Positions 31,368 to 41,049 of a stretch of DNA of 64,000 bases are shown piece after piece. How positions within the stretch are numbered: the first letter of the stretch is position 1; each line of letters begins with the position of its first letter. Source of the DNA: Paenibacillus macquariensis (GTDB lineage: Bacteria > Bacillota > Bacilli > Paenibacillales > Paenibacillaceae); NCBI RefSeq assembly GCF_900156375.1, contig NZ_FTNK01000010.1:62001-126000 (forward strand). Direction: 5' to 3'. A model generated the notes under the pieces. It ran no database searches. It was not told the DNA's origin and saw only the letters and a program-made list of their open reading frames with translations. The position numbers and the translations under genes are program-made.

Positions 31368-34154
31368 TTGAACACACAGAAACAAGGAGTTCCGTTAGAA
31401 GGTTTTGCTGAATTTAGTAGAAAAGTAGCAGCAGAGGGTGCTGTACTGTTAAGAAATGAAGGACAGACTCTTCCCATTCAACAAAAAGAAAGCGTTTCAG
31501 TATTCGGCAGAACGCAAGTGAATTACTATCGTAGTGGAACTGGTTCAGGGGGGAGTGTCCATGTTTCCCATACAACCAATCTGCTCGACGGTCTTCGGAG
31601 CAAGAAGGATATTACCATTAACGAAGAATTAGCAGCGGTATATGAACAGTGGATTGAGCAAAATCCATTTAATAATGGTGGAGGCGGCTGGGCAGCTGAA
31701 CCGTGGCACCAGAAAGAAATGGATTTAACGGATGAACTAGTATCAGAAGCAAGAAATAAATCTGATAAGGCAATTGTTGTTATTGGACGTACAGCAGGAG
31801 AAGATCAGGATAATGCTAATGAGGCGGGAAGCTACCAATTAACAGCAGAAGAAGTAGAAATGCTGAAGAAAGTGACTACCTATTTCGAGAAAACCGTTGT
31901 TGTACTGAATGTATCAAATATTATCGATATGAGTTGGATGAACGATGAAAGTTATGTACATCCGATTGCAAGTGTTATTTACAGTTGGCATGGTGGCATG
32001 GAAGGTGGTAATGCGATTGCCGATGTGTTGGTCGGAGAAGTGACACCTAGCGGTAAATTAACGGATACCATTGCTTATTCAATTGAGGATTATCCATCCA
32101 CTCAGAATTACGGCAATGAATTTAAAAATGTCTACCAAGAAGATATTTATTTAGGTTATCGTTTTTTCGAAACGTTTCGACCAGGAAAAGTTCAGTTCGA
32201 ATTCGGGTATGGATTATCTTATACACAGTTCGAAATCATGTCAGAAGAAGCTACACTGACCACCAAAGATGGTGAAGAATACGTTGAAATCGTTATAGCC
32301 GTAACCAATATCGGAACGACCTATGCAGGAAAAGAGGTCGTGCAGGTTTATTACGAAGCACCGCAAGGCAAGCTTGGGCAACCAGCTAAAGTGCTAGCTG
32401 CATTCGTGAAGAGCAAGGAACTTCAAGCGGGTGAATCGCAACATCTCACCGTAAGTTTCCCTGTTCATTCGATGGCTTCCTATGATGATGCGGGTGTGAC
32501 AGGGCATCCTTCCGCTTATGTACTGGAAGAAGGGACATATCGCCTTTATGTCGGAACTAGCGTTAGACATGTGGAGGAAATCGGCATTCAGGGTCAGAAC
32601 GGTTACGTTGTTGAGACTCTTCAAGTCGTAGAACAATTACAAGAAGCAATGGCGCCAACGGAAGACTTTACGAGAATGAAGCCCGGCGCCCGCAATGAAG
32701 ATGGTTCGTATGAACTGATCTTCGCAGAAGTACCGAAGCGTAAAGTTTCAATGGCAGAACGAATTGAACACAATCTGCCGCAGATCCTGGAGCAAACCGG
32801 CAATCTGGGTTACAAGCTAAGAGACGTACATGAAGGAAAAGTCAGCATGGAAGCCTTTATTGCCCAACTTAACGATCAGGATCTAGCTGTGATCGTAAGA
32901 GGAGAAGGCATGAGTAGTCCATTGGTTACACCGGGTACGGCTTCTGCTTTCGGTGGAGTAAGTGACAGCTTGTTAGACTACGGTATTCCAGTTGCATGTA
33001 CGGCAGATGGCCCATCAGGGATTCGGATGGACAGCGGGCAACAAGCAACGCAGGTTGCTATCGGAACGTTGCTTGCGGCTACTTGGAATACGGAACTGGT
33101 CGAAGAACTTTATGTCATGGAAGGTCGCGAATTATTAAGCTACAACATTGATGCGTTACTTGGTCCTGGTCTGAATATTCGACGCAGCCCGCTTAACGGA
33201 CGTAACTTTGAATATTTCTCAGAAGATCCGCTGATCTCTGGGGTATTCGCTGCAGCATGCACGCGCGGGATTATGAAAGGTGGCTCCAATGCCACGTTGA
33301 AGCATTTCGCATGCAACAACCAAGAGAAACATCGCAGTAAAGTCGATGCCATCGTGTCTGAGCGCGCGCTACGGGAAATTTATCTGAAAGGTTTCGAAAT
33401 CGCAGTGAAGCAGGGCGGAGCGAATTCGATTATGACCTCCTACAATCCGATTAATGGACACTGGGCAGCGTCCAATTATGACATGAACACCACAATTCTT
33501 CGTGGGGAGTGGGGATTTAAGGGCATCGTGATGACGGACTGGTGGGCAATTATGAATGACGTAGTTGAAGGCGGCACAGCAGATCGTAAATTTATGAACT
33601 GGATGGTTCGTGCGCAGAACGATCTCTACATGGTGGTCATGAACTACGGGGCGGAAGTTAATGCGTATGACGACAATACTATAGAATCCTTGGACAATGG
33701 GACTCTGACTCGTGGCGAACTTCAGCGTAGCGCCATCAATATTTGCCAGTTCATTATGCAAGCACCAGTATTCTCTAGAAAACAGGTGATTGAAGAAGTG
33801 GTCGATACATTCACAGCCAATCCGGCTCTTTCACCGGAACAAGCGCAATTATTATCTGACAATGCACAGGTGAAACCTGCCACAGTTGGATCGACTGTTG
33901 TGAAAGTAGACGCGGCCGGCGAGTATCGGATTATTGTGCACATCATGTCTCCGGAATCGGAACTTGCACAAAGTGCTTGCAATGTCATGTTGAACGAACA
34001 GCCGGTGACGACGATCCAAACGAATGGTACAGACGGCAGATGGATTAGACAGAAACTTGTTAAAGTTCAATTGGAAGCAGGCCTTTATGAGATGAAGTTA
34101 GATTTCGTCAAACCAGGATTGCAGATCGATTGGATTGAATTTAACCGAATTTAA
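31368..34154 (+). CDS. GH3 beta-glucosidase-type enzyme with swapped domain order
   Basis: A 928-residue glycoside hydrolase family 3 protein in which the usual order is reversed. The GH3 C-terminal alpha/beta domain comes first (about 10-290; AAEGAVLLRNEGQTLPI, VVIGRTAGEDQDNANEAG). A fibronectin type III-like domain follows (about 300-410), and the catalytic TIM-barrel is last (about 500-790). The nucleophile is D724 in GIVMTDWW, and the substrate pocket segment is KHFACNNQEKHR. A carbohydrate-binding-like beta domain ends it (about 830-928). Ruminococcus albus has a similar arrangement. No signal peptide, so it cleaves imported oligosaccharides. ATG or TTG start behind AGGAGGG; TATAAT at 31241 is a plausible -10. 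Confidence 0.92.
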   Translation: MNTQKQGVPLEGFAEFSRKVAAEGAVLLRNEGQTLPIQQKESVSVFGRTQVNYYRSGTGSGGSVHVSHTTNLLDGLRSKKDITINEELAAVYEQWIEQNPFNNGGGGWAAEPWHQKEMDLTDELVSEARNKSDKAIVVIGRTAGEDQDNANEAGSYQLTAEEVEMLKKVTTYFEKTVVVLNVSNIIDMSWMNDESYVHPIASVIYSWHGGMEGGNAIADVLVGEVTPSGKLTDTIAYSIEDYPSTQNYGNEFKNVYQEDIYLGYRFFETFRPGKVQFEFGYGLSYTQFEIMSEEATLTTKDGEEYVEIVIAVTNIGTTYAGKEVVQVYYEAPQGKLGQPAKVLAAFVKSKELQAGESQHLTVSFPVHSMASYDDAGVTGHPSAYVLEEGTYRLYVGTSVRHVEEIGIQGQNGYVVETLQVVEQLQEAMAPTEDFTRMKPGARNEDGSYELIFAEVPKRKVSMAERIEHNLPQILEQTGNLGYKLRDVHEGKVSMEAFIAQLNDQDLAVIVRGEGMSSPLVTPGTASAFGGVSDSLLDYGIPVACTADGPSGIRMDSGQQATQVAIGTLLAATWNTELVEELYVMEGRELLSYNIDALLGPGLNIRRSPLNGRNFEYFSEDPLISGVFAAACTRGIMKGGSNATLKHFACNNQEKHRSKVDAIVSERALREIYLKGFEIAVKQGGANSIMTSYNPINGHWAASNYDMNTTILRGEWGFKGIVMTDWWAIMNDVVEGGTADRKFMNWMVRAQNDLYMVVMNYGAEVNAYDDNTIESLDNGTLTRGELQRSAINICQFIMQAPVFSRKQVIEEVVDTFTANPALSPEQAQLLSDNAQVKPATVGSTVVKVDAAGEYRIIVHIMSPESELAQSACNVMLNEQPVTTIQTNGTDGRWIRQKLVKVQLEAGLYEMKLDFVKPGLQIDWIEFNRI

Positions 34155-34206
34155 CCACAACCCAAATGTGAAGTGGTTCCATAAAGTGAAATAGGTTATT
34201 GTGTTA

Positions 34207-34243
34207 GGCATGAGTTCGGTATTGTACCGGACTCATGCCTTTT
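34207..34243 (+). terminator. Rho-independent terminator
   Basis: GGCATGAGT-TCGGTA pairs with TACCGGACTCATGCC (one G-T pair) over a three-base loop, followed by TTTTGG. Confidence 0.85.
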
Positions 34244-34445
34244 GGTTGTGCAATAATTCGCGGAGGTGTTAATCACCGCGCTCAATACAGGTAAGGGACA
34301 TGAGTAAATAAAGAGGGAACTAGTAAAATATCCAGAATATGTAATACAAAACTGCAATGGCGGCACGACATCATTATTTTGTGACATAAGGTGATAATCA
34401 CTTTCGTAAGATTCCAAGAAAGTAGTATAGAGGGGAGATAACCTT

Positions 34446-35093
34446 ATGAATATAGATCCTAATTTTTCGAAATTCGATAGTGAGACTAGTGAAGAAAAAG
34501 AAGCAGCATATTTGAATTTTATGAAATCTCAGCGAATTCGAGATAAGTTCTATTATTTCTTGAGACCGGTATTAAAAGTAATGTTATTGCTGTTATGTAT
34601 TGCGTCACTATTTGGCATTGTAATAGCGATATCGGGAATTCCCAGCACAATAGATAAAGAGTATGCTGCTGTCCAATTTCGAATGAATGATGACACTTAT
34701 GTAGAAAATATCACTATTTCTGTTAAAGGAAAATTATATACAAGATTTTTTTCGGATCCTAAGTTTAAGGGTTCAATCATGATTGATAATTTTGAATACA
34801 CAAAGACAAATGAAGTAATTGATATAACTTTTTACAAATCTATGCTTAAGGGTGGGGGAATGTTACATTACACTCCTATTGATAATGGAACAGTTAATAT
34901 TGAAGCATTAGGTGTGATTTGGATGTCTGATCATTTTGATAAACTAACGATTTGGGTTTTTGAACCCCTTGATGGTGATAGAAAATCAACTACGGATCTT
35001 ATTATTTCTGCACCTGCCAATTCACGAAAGGAAGCCATACAAATTGTTGAACAATTGAGCCATTATACTGAACAATATAAGGAAGGAGATTGA
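34446..35093 (+). CDS. Uncharacterised single-helix membrane protein
   Basis: A 215-residue protein with a charged N-terminus (EETSEEKEAAY), one membrane helix at about 43-65 (VMLLLLCIASLFGIVIAIS) and a soluble outer domain of about 145 residues rich in beta strands (FRMNDDTYVENITISVKGKL). No known family was recognised. It starts behind GGGGAG, and the NagZ-like gene follows 183 bases later in the same direction, so a shared role in the wall is possible but unproven. Confidence 0.65.
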   Translation: MNIDPNFSKFDSETSEEKEAAYLNFMKSQRIRDKFYYFLRPVLKVMLLLLCIASLFGIVIAISGIPSTIDKEYAAVQFRMNDDTYVENITISVKGKLYTRFFSDPKFKGSIMIDNFEYTKTNEVIDITFYKSMLKGGGMLHYTPIDNGTVNIEALGVIWMSDHFDKLTIWVFEPLDGDRKSTTDLIISAPANSRKEAIQIVEQLSHYTEQYKEGD

Positions 35094-35276
35094 GCATACA
35101 TCCTTTTACAGATATCTAAATGTATAATAAATCATTAATTTGTGATATTGTTTTCAATAATTTTGACGGGTTACACTAACCCAAAGATGTTAATTGAAAT
35201 CATTTTTAACTTGATTAATGGAGAAATTTCAATTCGAATTCATTCGGCTTATAGAATTGAGAAGAGGGGTGTAACA

Positions 35277-37082
35277 ATGAAAAAGAAACTTGTTATTGTA
35301 ATCGCATCTATATTAGTAATCGCAACAGCTACTACATACGCAATAAATCGGATGAATGTTGTAGGAAAAAGTAACAGCAAACCTGAACCTATACCCAGTG
35401 CATCCATTACTGAGATTCTAGAGAATGAAATGTCCAATGAGGATAAGGCTAAAGAACTTGTAGCTCAAATGAATGACAAAGAAAAGATAGGTCAACTGGT
35501 GATGTATACACCTACAGATCAAGCAGATTCGTTATCAAGGAAGATGATCAAGGAATATTATGTGGGCAGTGCGCTCTTGAACAGACGAATGGATACTGCT
35601 GCTGAGAATGCTAGGCTTAATAATGAACTACAACAATTGGCGTCAGCATCTAGATTAGGTATCCCTATATTTATCTCTGGTGATCTGGAATATGGTGCTG
35701 CACAGAGAGTTCCAGGAGAAGCAACAATCTTACCAAGACAGATGGCCATTGGGGCTACACAAAACATCGAGTATGCGCAACAAGCAGCACGGTTGACGGC
35801 TATTGAAGCCAAAGCGATGGGTTACCAGTGGAGCTTCTCCCCTGTGGTGGATGTGAACTCTAATCTTCAGAATCCAGTCATTGGTGTTCGATCTTTTGGT
35901 GAGAATACGAAGTTAGTTAGCGATATGGCTGTAGCAGAAGTGAAGGGTTATCAAAGCGAAGGAATCATCTCTAGCGCCAAGCATTTCCCAGGGCATGGAG
36001 ATACAGGATTCGATACGCATTCGGCATTATCCAAAGTATCGTATAGCGAAGAGGTATTGCGGAGCGTGCATCTCCCTCCATTTCAGGCGGTGATCGATCA
36101 AGGTATTGAATCTATCATGACATCACATATCATAATTGATGCAATTGATCCTGAATTGCCTGCAACACTTTCGAAAAAAGTTCTCACAGGACTATTGAGA
36201 GAGGATATGGGGTTTAAAGGGATCATAGTCACCGATGCGATGGTCATGCAAGCGATATCCAACAATTGGGGAGCGGGTGAAGCGGCAGTGATGGCGGTGA
36301 ATGCTGGAGCGGACATCGTCATGGCCAATGGTTCCGAGTCCGACCAATATGATACGTTAGATACCCTTTATGAAGCATTGCAGACGGGTAAGTTAGAGCG
36401 TAGTCGAATCGATGAATCAGTGGAACGGATTTTAACTTATAAATTGAAGCTGAACATGTTTGATCACCGATTCGTAGACATTGATCATGCCACGCAAGTC
36501 GTGGGGAGCAAAGAACATTGGGAACAATCGGAGCAAATTGCATTGGATTCCATAACACTAGTGAAGAATGACAACATTCTACCTTTTGATCCTGCAGTAA
36601 ATACAACAACCCTTGTCGTCAGTATGGCTTATGCGGATGGGATTGCGGAGGCGGTAAGGAAAGTAAGTAAAGGAGAAGTCATTTCCTTTCAAGCCGCTGA
36701 AGCCCAAGGCGAACCATTGGATGCTAACAAATCGGCGATAGAACAGGCTGTTGAACAGGCTTCGAAAGCAGATCGAATTATTGTATTTACGAAGTCAGAT
36801 CAGGCCATACCCCAAGGGCAAATTGACATGGTGAACGGATTAATTGCAACTGGGAAGCCTATGGTTGCTGTCTCTCTCGGTAGCCCTGACGACCTTTTAG
36901 GATACCCTGACGTTAAGGCTTATATCTCAACTTATGCATTGGATAATTGGTACTGGATAACACCGATCCCAGTATCATGGGAAGCAGCTGTCAAGGTCAT
37001 ATTTGGTTCTAAGCCTAAGGGGAAACTACCAGTAACCATAAATGCGAATTATCCAATAAACTTTGGTTTGAGCTATCCTTAG
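35277..37082 (+). CDS. nagZ: NagZ-like GH3 beta-N-acetylglucosaminidase
   Basis: A 601-residue exported or membrane-anchored GH3 enzyme; the hydrophobic segment 4-22 has no clear cleavage site. The catalytic barrel has the NagZ signature KHFPGHGDTGFDTH with the Asp-His acid/base dyad D246/H248, and nucleophile D320 in GIIVTDAM. A second alpha/beta domain follows (about 420-601), as in Bacillus NagZ. It removes terminal GlcNAc from peptidoglycan fragments. ATG 35277 is chosen behind GAAGAGGGG; an upstream start at 35142 would add 45 residues without a ribosome site. The C-terminal domain is slightly short in the usual Gly/Arg segment, so precise specificity is uncertain. Confidence 0.88.
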   Translation: MKKKLVIVIASILVIATATTYAINRMNVVGKSNSKPEPIPSASITEILENEMSNEDKAKELVAQMNDKEKIGQLVMYTPTDQADSLSRKMIKEYYVGSALLNRRMDTAAENARLNNELQQLASASRLGIPIFISGDLEYGAAQRVPGEATILPRQMAIGATQNIEYAQQAARLTAIEAKAMGYQWSFSPVVDVNSNLQNPVIGVRSFGENTKLVSDMAVAEVKGYQSEGIISSAKHFPGHGDTGFDTHSALSKVSYSEEVLRSVHLPPFQAVIDQGIESIMTSHIIIDAIDPELPATLSKKVLTGLLREDMGFKGIIVTDAMVMQAISNNWGAGEAAVMAVNAGADIVMANGSESDQYDTLDTLYEALQTGKLERSRIDESVERILTYKLKLNMFDHRFVDIDHATQVVGSKEHWEQSEQIALDSITLVKNDNILPFDPAVNTTTLVVSMAYADGIAEAVRKVSKGEVISFQAAEAQGEPLDANKSAIEQAVEQASKADRIIVFTKSDQAIPQGQIDMVNGLIATGKPMVAVSLGSPDDLLGYPDVKAYISTYALDNWYWITPIPVSWEAAVKVIFGSKPKGKLPVTINANYPINFGLSYP

Positions 37083-37104
37083 AGTGCGAACTTAAATGAT
37101 ATAA

Positions 37105-37151
37105 ATAAGCCGCCATCAATGGAACATTCCAAGATAGCGGCTTATATTTTT
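37105..37151. terminator. Bidirectional terminator
   Basis: ATAAGCCGC and GCGGCTTAT form the stem, with inner ATC/GAT pairing; T residues follow. It lies between convergent nagZ and tetR genes. Confidence 0.75.
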
Positions 37152-37158
37152 TACTGAT

Positions 37159-37812
37159 TTAGTTATCACTTCGAAAGAATGTGTGAATTAAATTCGTTAC
37201 AGATTTATCATACAACAATTTAGCTGTTGCCTCATGCTGAATGTGTCCTCCTAAATGCAGGTGGATTGTACCGTGTAGCGTTGCCCAGATAAGGTTAACA
37301 ACAAGGAGGGGGTCCTTCTCTGAAATAAATCCTTGCTCAATCGCTTGTGTAATAATAGTGATTATTTGTTGTAAAGCAGTATTGATAGCCAGTAAAGTTT
37401 CCTCTTCTGGTTTGAATTCACTAAAGGCTCCACCAAACATCACCATATAGTAACTGGTATAATTTCGTGAGAAATCCCAATAAGCTTGTCCAAGATCGCG
37501 AAGATATAGTGTAGGATCTGCCTGTTCTGGAACTGCTTGAAAGGCAGTAGATAACAATTTACATCCTTCTAGGAAAAGTCGTTTAGCCAAACCTTCCTTA
37601 CTCCCAAACAAGTTATAAATAATTTTTGTTGGACATTCCATCTTTTCAGCGACCCTACGAATGGTTACGGCTTCAGGACCGTGTTCCTGCATAATCGATG
37701 CGGCAGCTTCTATAATATTAAGTTTCAACATTTCGGCATGCTGAAGTTTTACATTTGGATAGGTTGTAACTTTACGACCATTTATGGAAGGCACTTCGGA
37801 CGAATTATGCAT
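37159..37812 (-). CDS. TetR/AcrR family regulator (WHG-type ligand domain)
   Basis: A 217-residue regulator with the TetR helix-turn-helix at about 32-78 (EAVTIRRVAEKMECPTKIIY with NLFGSKEGLAKRLF) and a C-terminal domain of the TetR_C WHG kind (WATLHGTIHLHLGGH). It is divergent from the SDR gene, 240 bases away, and most likely represses it and itself. The N-terminal extension of about 25 residues before the first helix is longer than usual; the start behind AGGGTGTG is nevertheless the best one. Confidence 0.87.
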   Translation of the reverse strand: MHNSSEVPSINGRKVTTYPNVKLQHAEMLKLNIIEAAASIMQEHGPEAVTIRRVAEKMECPTKIIYNLFGSKEGLAKRLFLEGCKLLSTAFQAVPEQADPTLYLRDLGQAYWDFSRNYTSYYMVMFGGAFSEFKPEEETLLAINTALQQIITIITQAIEQGFISEKDPLLVVNLIWATLHGTIHLHLGGHIQHEATAKLLYDKSVTNLIHTFFRSDN

Positions 37813-38052
37813 ATAATTTCACACCCTTAGAACATTAGTTTTCTACAATTATCCCTGTACTCTAAAGATTATTTTACTGTTTTGAATTGTAAATTGCGAA
37901 TATAAATACGATCACACATGGTATGAAGTAATGAACCAAAGACCTTGTTGCTCTATCAAGCTCTCCGTTTGACATTATAACCCTATTTATATACAATGAT
38001 TCATAATGAAACACTGTTTCTAAATCGTATTAATTTAGGGGGAAATGATAGG

Positions 38053-38838
38053 ATGATAGTGATACAAAACAAATGGACGTTGATTACAGGTGCTTCATCG
38101 GGCATTGGCGAATCGTTTGCGCATGAATTGGCAGCAAAAGGAAGACATTTGATTCTAGTCGCTCGCTCGGAAGCCAAACTGAATGCTTTAGCAGAGAGAC
38201 TACATAAAGAACACGGTATTCAAACGGAAGTGATTGTTTCAGACTTATCTCAAGAAGGATCCCCAATCAGGGTCTATCAAGAATGTGAGGAACGTGGTCT
38301 GAGTGTTGATTTTCTAATTAATAATGCAGGATTCGCTACTTATGGACGATTTGAACAACTATCTGGCCCAAGGGAGCATGAAGAAGTGATGCTTAATGTA
38401 TTGGCGGTTGTAGATCTTACCCATTTATTTTTACCAGAAATGTTGAAAAGGAAAAGCGGAGTGATCATTAACGTAGCTTCAACAGCAGGATTTCAACCTC
38501 TTCCTAATATGGCCGTATATGGTGCTACTAAAGCCTTCGTGTTATCATTTACACAGGCACTATGGGAGGAAAATCGAAAACGTGGAGTACAATTTCTTGC
38601 GTTATGCCCTGGGTCAACGGAAACAGAATTTTTCAATGTTGTGGGGGCAGATGAAGCATCTGTAGGGAAACGGGATACTCCAGAAAATGTGGTTCATGTT
38701 GCTCTTCGCTCACTTCAAGCTAAAAAGGTATTTGTCATCCCAGGGTTTAAGAACTATATCTCTGCTCAAATGTCTCGCTTCATCACAAGAAAACAAATGC
38801 TTTATATTGTCGGACGAATGCTACGAACACGTCATTAA
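38053..38838 (+). CDS. Short-chain dehydrogenase/reductase
   Basis: A 261-residue classical SDR. It has TGASSGIG (cofactor), NNAGFATYG (central strand), the catalytic Ser in INVASTAG, and YGATK (catalytic Tyr/Lys). The C-terminus is the long form related to DltE/YqjQ-like acyl-chain reductases, ending in a basic amphipathic segment. ATG 38053 is chosen because AGGGGGA lies 9 bases upstream; the upstream ATG 37996 has none. The adjacent divergent TetR gene probably controls it. Substrate unknown, likely a lipid-type carbonyl. Confidence 0.9.
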   Translation: MIVIQNKWTLITGASSGIGESFAHELAAKGRHLILVARSEAKLNALAERLHKEHGIQTEVIVSDLSQEGSPIRVYQECEERGLSVDFLINNAGFATYGRFEQLSGPREHEEVMLNVLAVVDLTHLFLPEMLKRKSGVIINVASTAGFQPLPNMAVYGATKAFVLSFTQALWEENRKRGVQFLALCPGSTETEFFNVVGADEASVGKRDTPENVVHVALRSLQAKKVFVIPGFKNYISAQMSRFITRKQMLYIVGRMLRTRH

Positions 38839-38930
38839 TAAATCACAATGATTTGCAATCGTTTTAGACTATTCTATCTGTTTCATTCGACTCTTGACTC
38901 AACTGTTAGGTGAGTCATCGTTAATAATAG

Positions 38931-38989
38931 AGTTATCAATAAAGAAGGCATGTTGTGGTTATCACAGCATGCCTTCTTTATTGATAACT
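38931..38989. terminator. Exceptionally long hairpin, likely bidirectional terminator
   Basis: Two perfect 22-base arms run from 38931 to 38952 and from 38968 to 38989 (core AAAGAAGGCATG/CATGCCTTCTTT, flanked by AGTTATCAAT/ATTGATAACT). An inner GTG/CAC pair closes the loop. It follows the SDR gene. The flanking extension beyond the usual stem length is unusual for a simple terminator. Confidence 0.75.
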
Positions 38990-39130
38990 ATTATTTATGC
39001 AGAGGGCAATGTAACGACAGGAACGGGAAATTCGCATGGTTCCCAGTAGGGAAATTAACATAGCCTTTACAGCTCATTGACGTGGGGCGCATACAAGACT
39101 GATATATTGGGGGTAACAAGGGGGATAGAT

Positions 39131-40000
39131 ATGAAAGAATTGGAACAATTTGAAGGATCACCTCCCGTGGCTAATGCGTTCCAACCTGTTGTTGCAAGCG
39201 ATACATATGGTTGGGATAAGATTCAGGTTTCACAATGGTATAGCCCTCAACAAGCGTTCAGCCCTTCGTCGGAGTCTAAGTATTTGATAGGGATTCATTG
39301 CACAGCCTACTATGAAAATTATTATACGATTCACATTGCCCCATGTAATGAGAGTATTCTTTGCCCTTGGGGTAGAACCTCGCTCTATTTTCTCAAGATT
39401 GAAATTACGCCTTCGGTCATCGAAGAGATCGCTCGTGAATCCGGCTTTCTGACAGAAGGCCATATACAGTTAGACCGCAAATTTCATGTCAAAGATTCGA
39501 AGCTTCTACAACTAGGACTCTGGATGCTTGAAGAATTGCAGAATGGCGGAGCTAAAGGAAAAATATACAGCGATTCATTATCTAATATGTTGATCATTCA
39601 TTTGTTACAACACTACTCCTCTGTGATCCCCCAACATTCAAATAGCAAAACACCAGCCAATCAAGAAATTTTTCAGGTGATTCAATTTATGCGAGAAAGC
39701 TTAGAAGAAGAGATTCAACTGACGGAGCTAGCCTCGATGGCCAATATGAGCCAGTCCCATTTCATCCGTATCTTTAAACAACAAACCGGGTTTACACCAC
39801 ATCATTATTTAATTCGTTTAAGAATCGAACGTTCTAAATTTCTTATTCGTTCAGGGAAAGTGAGTCTAAAGGAAATAGCCGCTCAGGTTGGGTTTGCCGA
39901 TCAAGGGCATTTCACCCGATTATTTAAGCGTGAGACAGGCCTTACCCCGAAACTGTATGCTAATCAAATCTCATCGAAACCTCATCAAGCGAGTGTTTGA
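39131..40000 (+). CDS. AraC-family transcriptional regulator
   Basis: A 289-residue regulator with an N-terminal cupin-like ligand-binding part (about 20-160) and a C-terminal double helix-turn-helix (about 185-282; LASMANMSQSHFIRIFKQQTG, given as two helices LASMANMSQSHFIRIF and QTGFTPHHY; then IAAQVGFADQGHFTRLFKRE). ATG 39131 follows AGGGGG; an earlier in-frame start at 39077 is not supported. It lies 138 bases before the secreted-protein/ABC operon, whose promoter carries two direct repeats of the kind AraC dimers bind. It is the likely activator of that operon. Confidence 0.92.
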   Translation: MKELEQFEGSPPVANAFQPVVASDTYGWDKIQVSQWYSPQQAFSPSSESKYLIGIHCTAYYENYYTIHIAPCNESILCPWGRTSLYFLKIEITPSVIEEIARESGFLTEGHIQLDRKFHVKDSKLLQLGLWMLEELQNGGAKGKIYSDSLSNMLIIHLLQHYSSVIPQHSNSKTPANQEIFQVIQFMRESLEEEIQLTELASMANMSQSHFIRIFKQQTGFTPHHYLIRLRIERSKFLIRSGKVSLKEIAAQVGFADQGHFTRLFKRETGLTPKLYANQISSKPHQASV

Positions 40001-40020
40001 TTAAATTTATGCAAATGAGA

Positions 40021-40080
40021 GTTTTGTTCAAGGAAAGACGTGTTTTGTTCAATTGGTGAGGTAGAGGCTAGCCCTATAAT
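40021..40080 (+). promoter_or_regulatory. Promoter with two direct repeats for the AraC regulator
   Basis: GTTTTGTTCAA occurs at 40021-40031 and again at 40042-40052, spaced 21 bases, two DNA turns. The second copy abuts TTGGTG (40053-40058), a -35-like box, which is 16 bases from TATAAT (40075-40080). This is the textbook arrangement for class II AraC activation. The transcript would have about 50 bases of leader before ATG 40138. Confidence 0.75.
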
Positions 40081-40137
40081 GAGGTTGAAGCAAGGCGCGA
40101 AGGTGCCGAGCTACAACCTTATTAGGAGGAGAGAAAC

Positions 40138-41016
40138 ATGAAATTAACGAGATTATTCGGTCTGATGTGTGCGGGCGTTCTTGCGACTAGTGCTTTATCT
40201 ATGGTAGCATCCGCTGCCGATGTCGGATTGGATAACCCGACAAGCACAACTGTGGTTATGGATGCAGAGGTAGCAGCGGCTAGTGGGTCTTGGCATGAGG
40301 TATCCAAGCAAACTTTCTGGTTGCTAGATGCTCTTGAACGAGGCCAAGGTGTGACGACGGATGGCAACTCATGGATCTTCAGTTCGCCTTATGGTCTCTT
40401 GCGCACTGCACTGGACGGCAAAACAGTGAAGGCACGAAATGAATTGGCTATTCCATCGGCAATTTCTGCCCAAGGTGGAGACCACATAGGTGATATCTCG
40501 TACTACAATGGAAAAATTTATGCTCCCATTGAAGATGGCGATCATTACGAGCATCCTTATATCGCCCTCTATGATGCAAATACCTTGCAATATACGGGCA
40601 CATCATACGCCTTACCGCTGAATTTACATATTGGAGGCGTGCCTTGGGTTGCAGTAGATGCCGCTCGCGGACAGGTCTACACAGCTCAGTGGAGCAATGC
40701 CAGTGTATTGAATGTGTTTAGCCTTGATGATATGCATCTGATTAGAACAGTTCCTCTTACACAAAGTATCGATCGAATCCAAGGGGCTGAAATGTATAAC
40801 GGTGTCTTATACGCATCGTCGGATAATGCAACCCAGACGGTCTATCAGATCGATACGGATACCGGCAGCGTATCCGTTGTCTTTGATCGTAATTTACCTA
40901 GCGGCACGGAAGCACAAGGAATTGCGGTTCTACCAACTGCCAATGGGGCACAACTTCATATTCTTGACGTAGGTTCGAATCGCATCAGTTTGAACTTTCG
41001 CCATTATGCATTTTAA
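40138..41016 (+). CDS. Secreted propeller-like protein of unknown function
   Basis: A 292-residue exported protein with a signal peptide cut after about ASA (residue 26). The mature part has repeated strand patterns (HIGDISYYNGKIYAPIEDGD, VPWVAVDAARGQVYTAQWSN, IQGAEMYNGVLYASSDNATQ), pointing to a five- or six-bladed beta propeller of the YncE or quinoprotein type. No metal or catalytic motif is clear; the run of His, Asp and Glu around EDGDHYEHPY might bind metal. It is first in the AraC-controlled operon, 34 bases before the binding-protein gene. It may bind or process the extracellular substrate before import. Confidence 0.75.
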   Translation: MKLTRLFGLMCAGVLATSALSMVASAADVGLDNPTSTTVVMDAEVAAASGSWHEVSKQTFWLLDALERGQGVTTDGNSWIFSSPYGLLRTALDGKTVKARNELAIPSAISAQGGDHIGDISYYNGKIYAPIEDGDHYEHPYIALYDANTLQYTGTSYALPLNLHIGGVPWVAVDAARGQVYTAQWSNASVLNVFSLDDMHLIRTVPLTQSIDRIQGAEMYNGVLYASSDNATQTVYQIDTDTGSVSVVFDRNLPSGTEAQGIAVLPTANGAQLHILDVGSNRISLNFRHYAF

Positions 41017-41049
41017 ATCCGAATCGAAGTGGAAAAGGGGATAGCAGAA

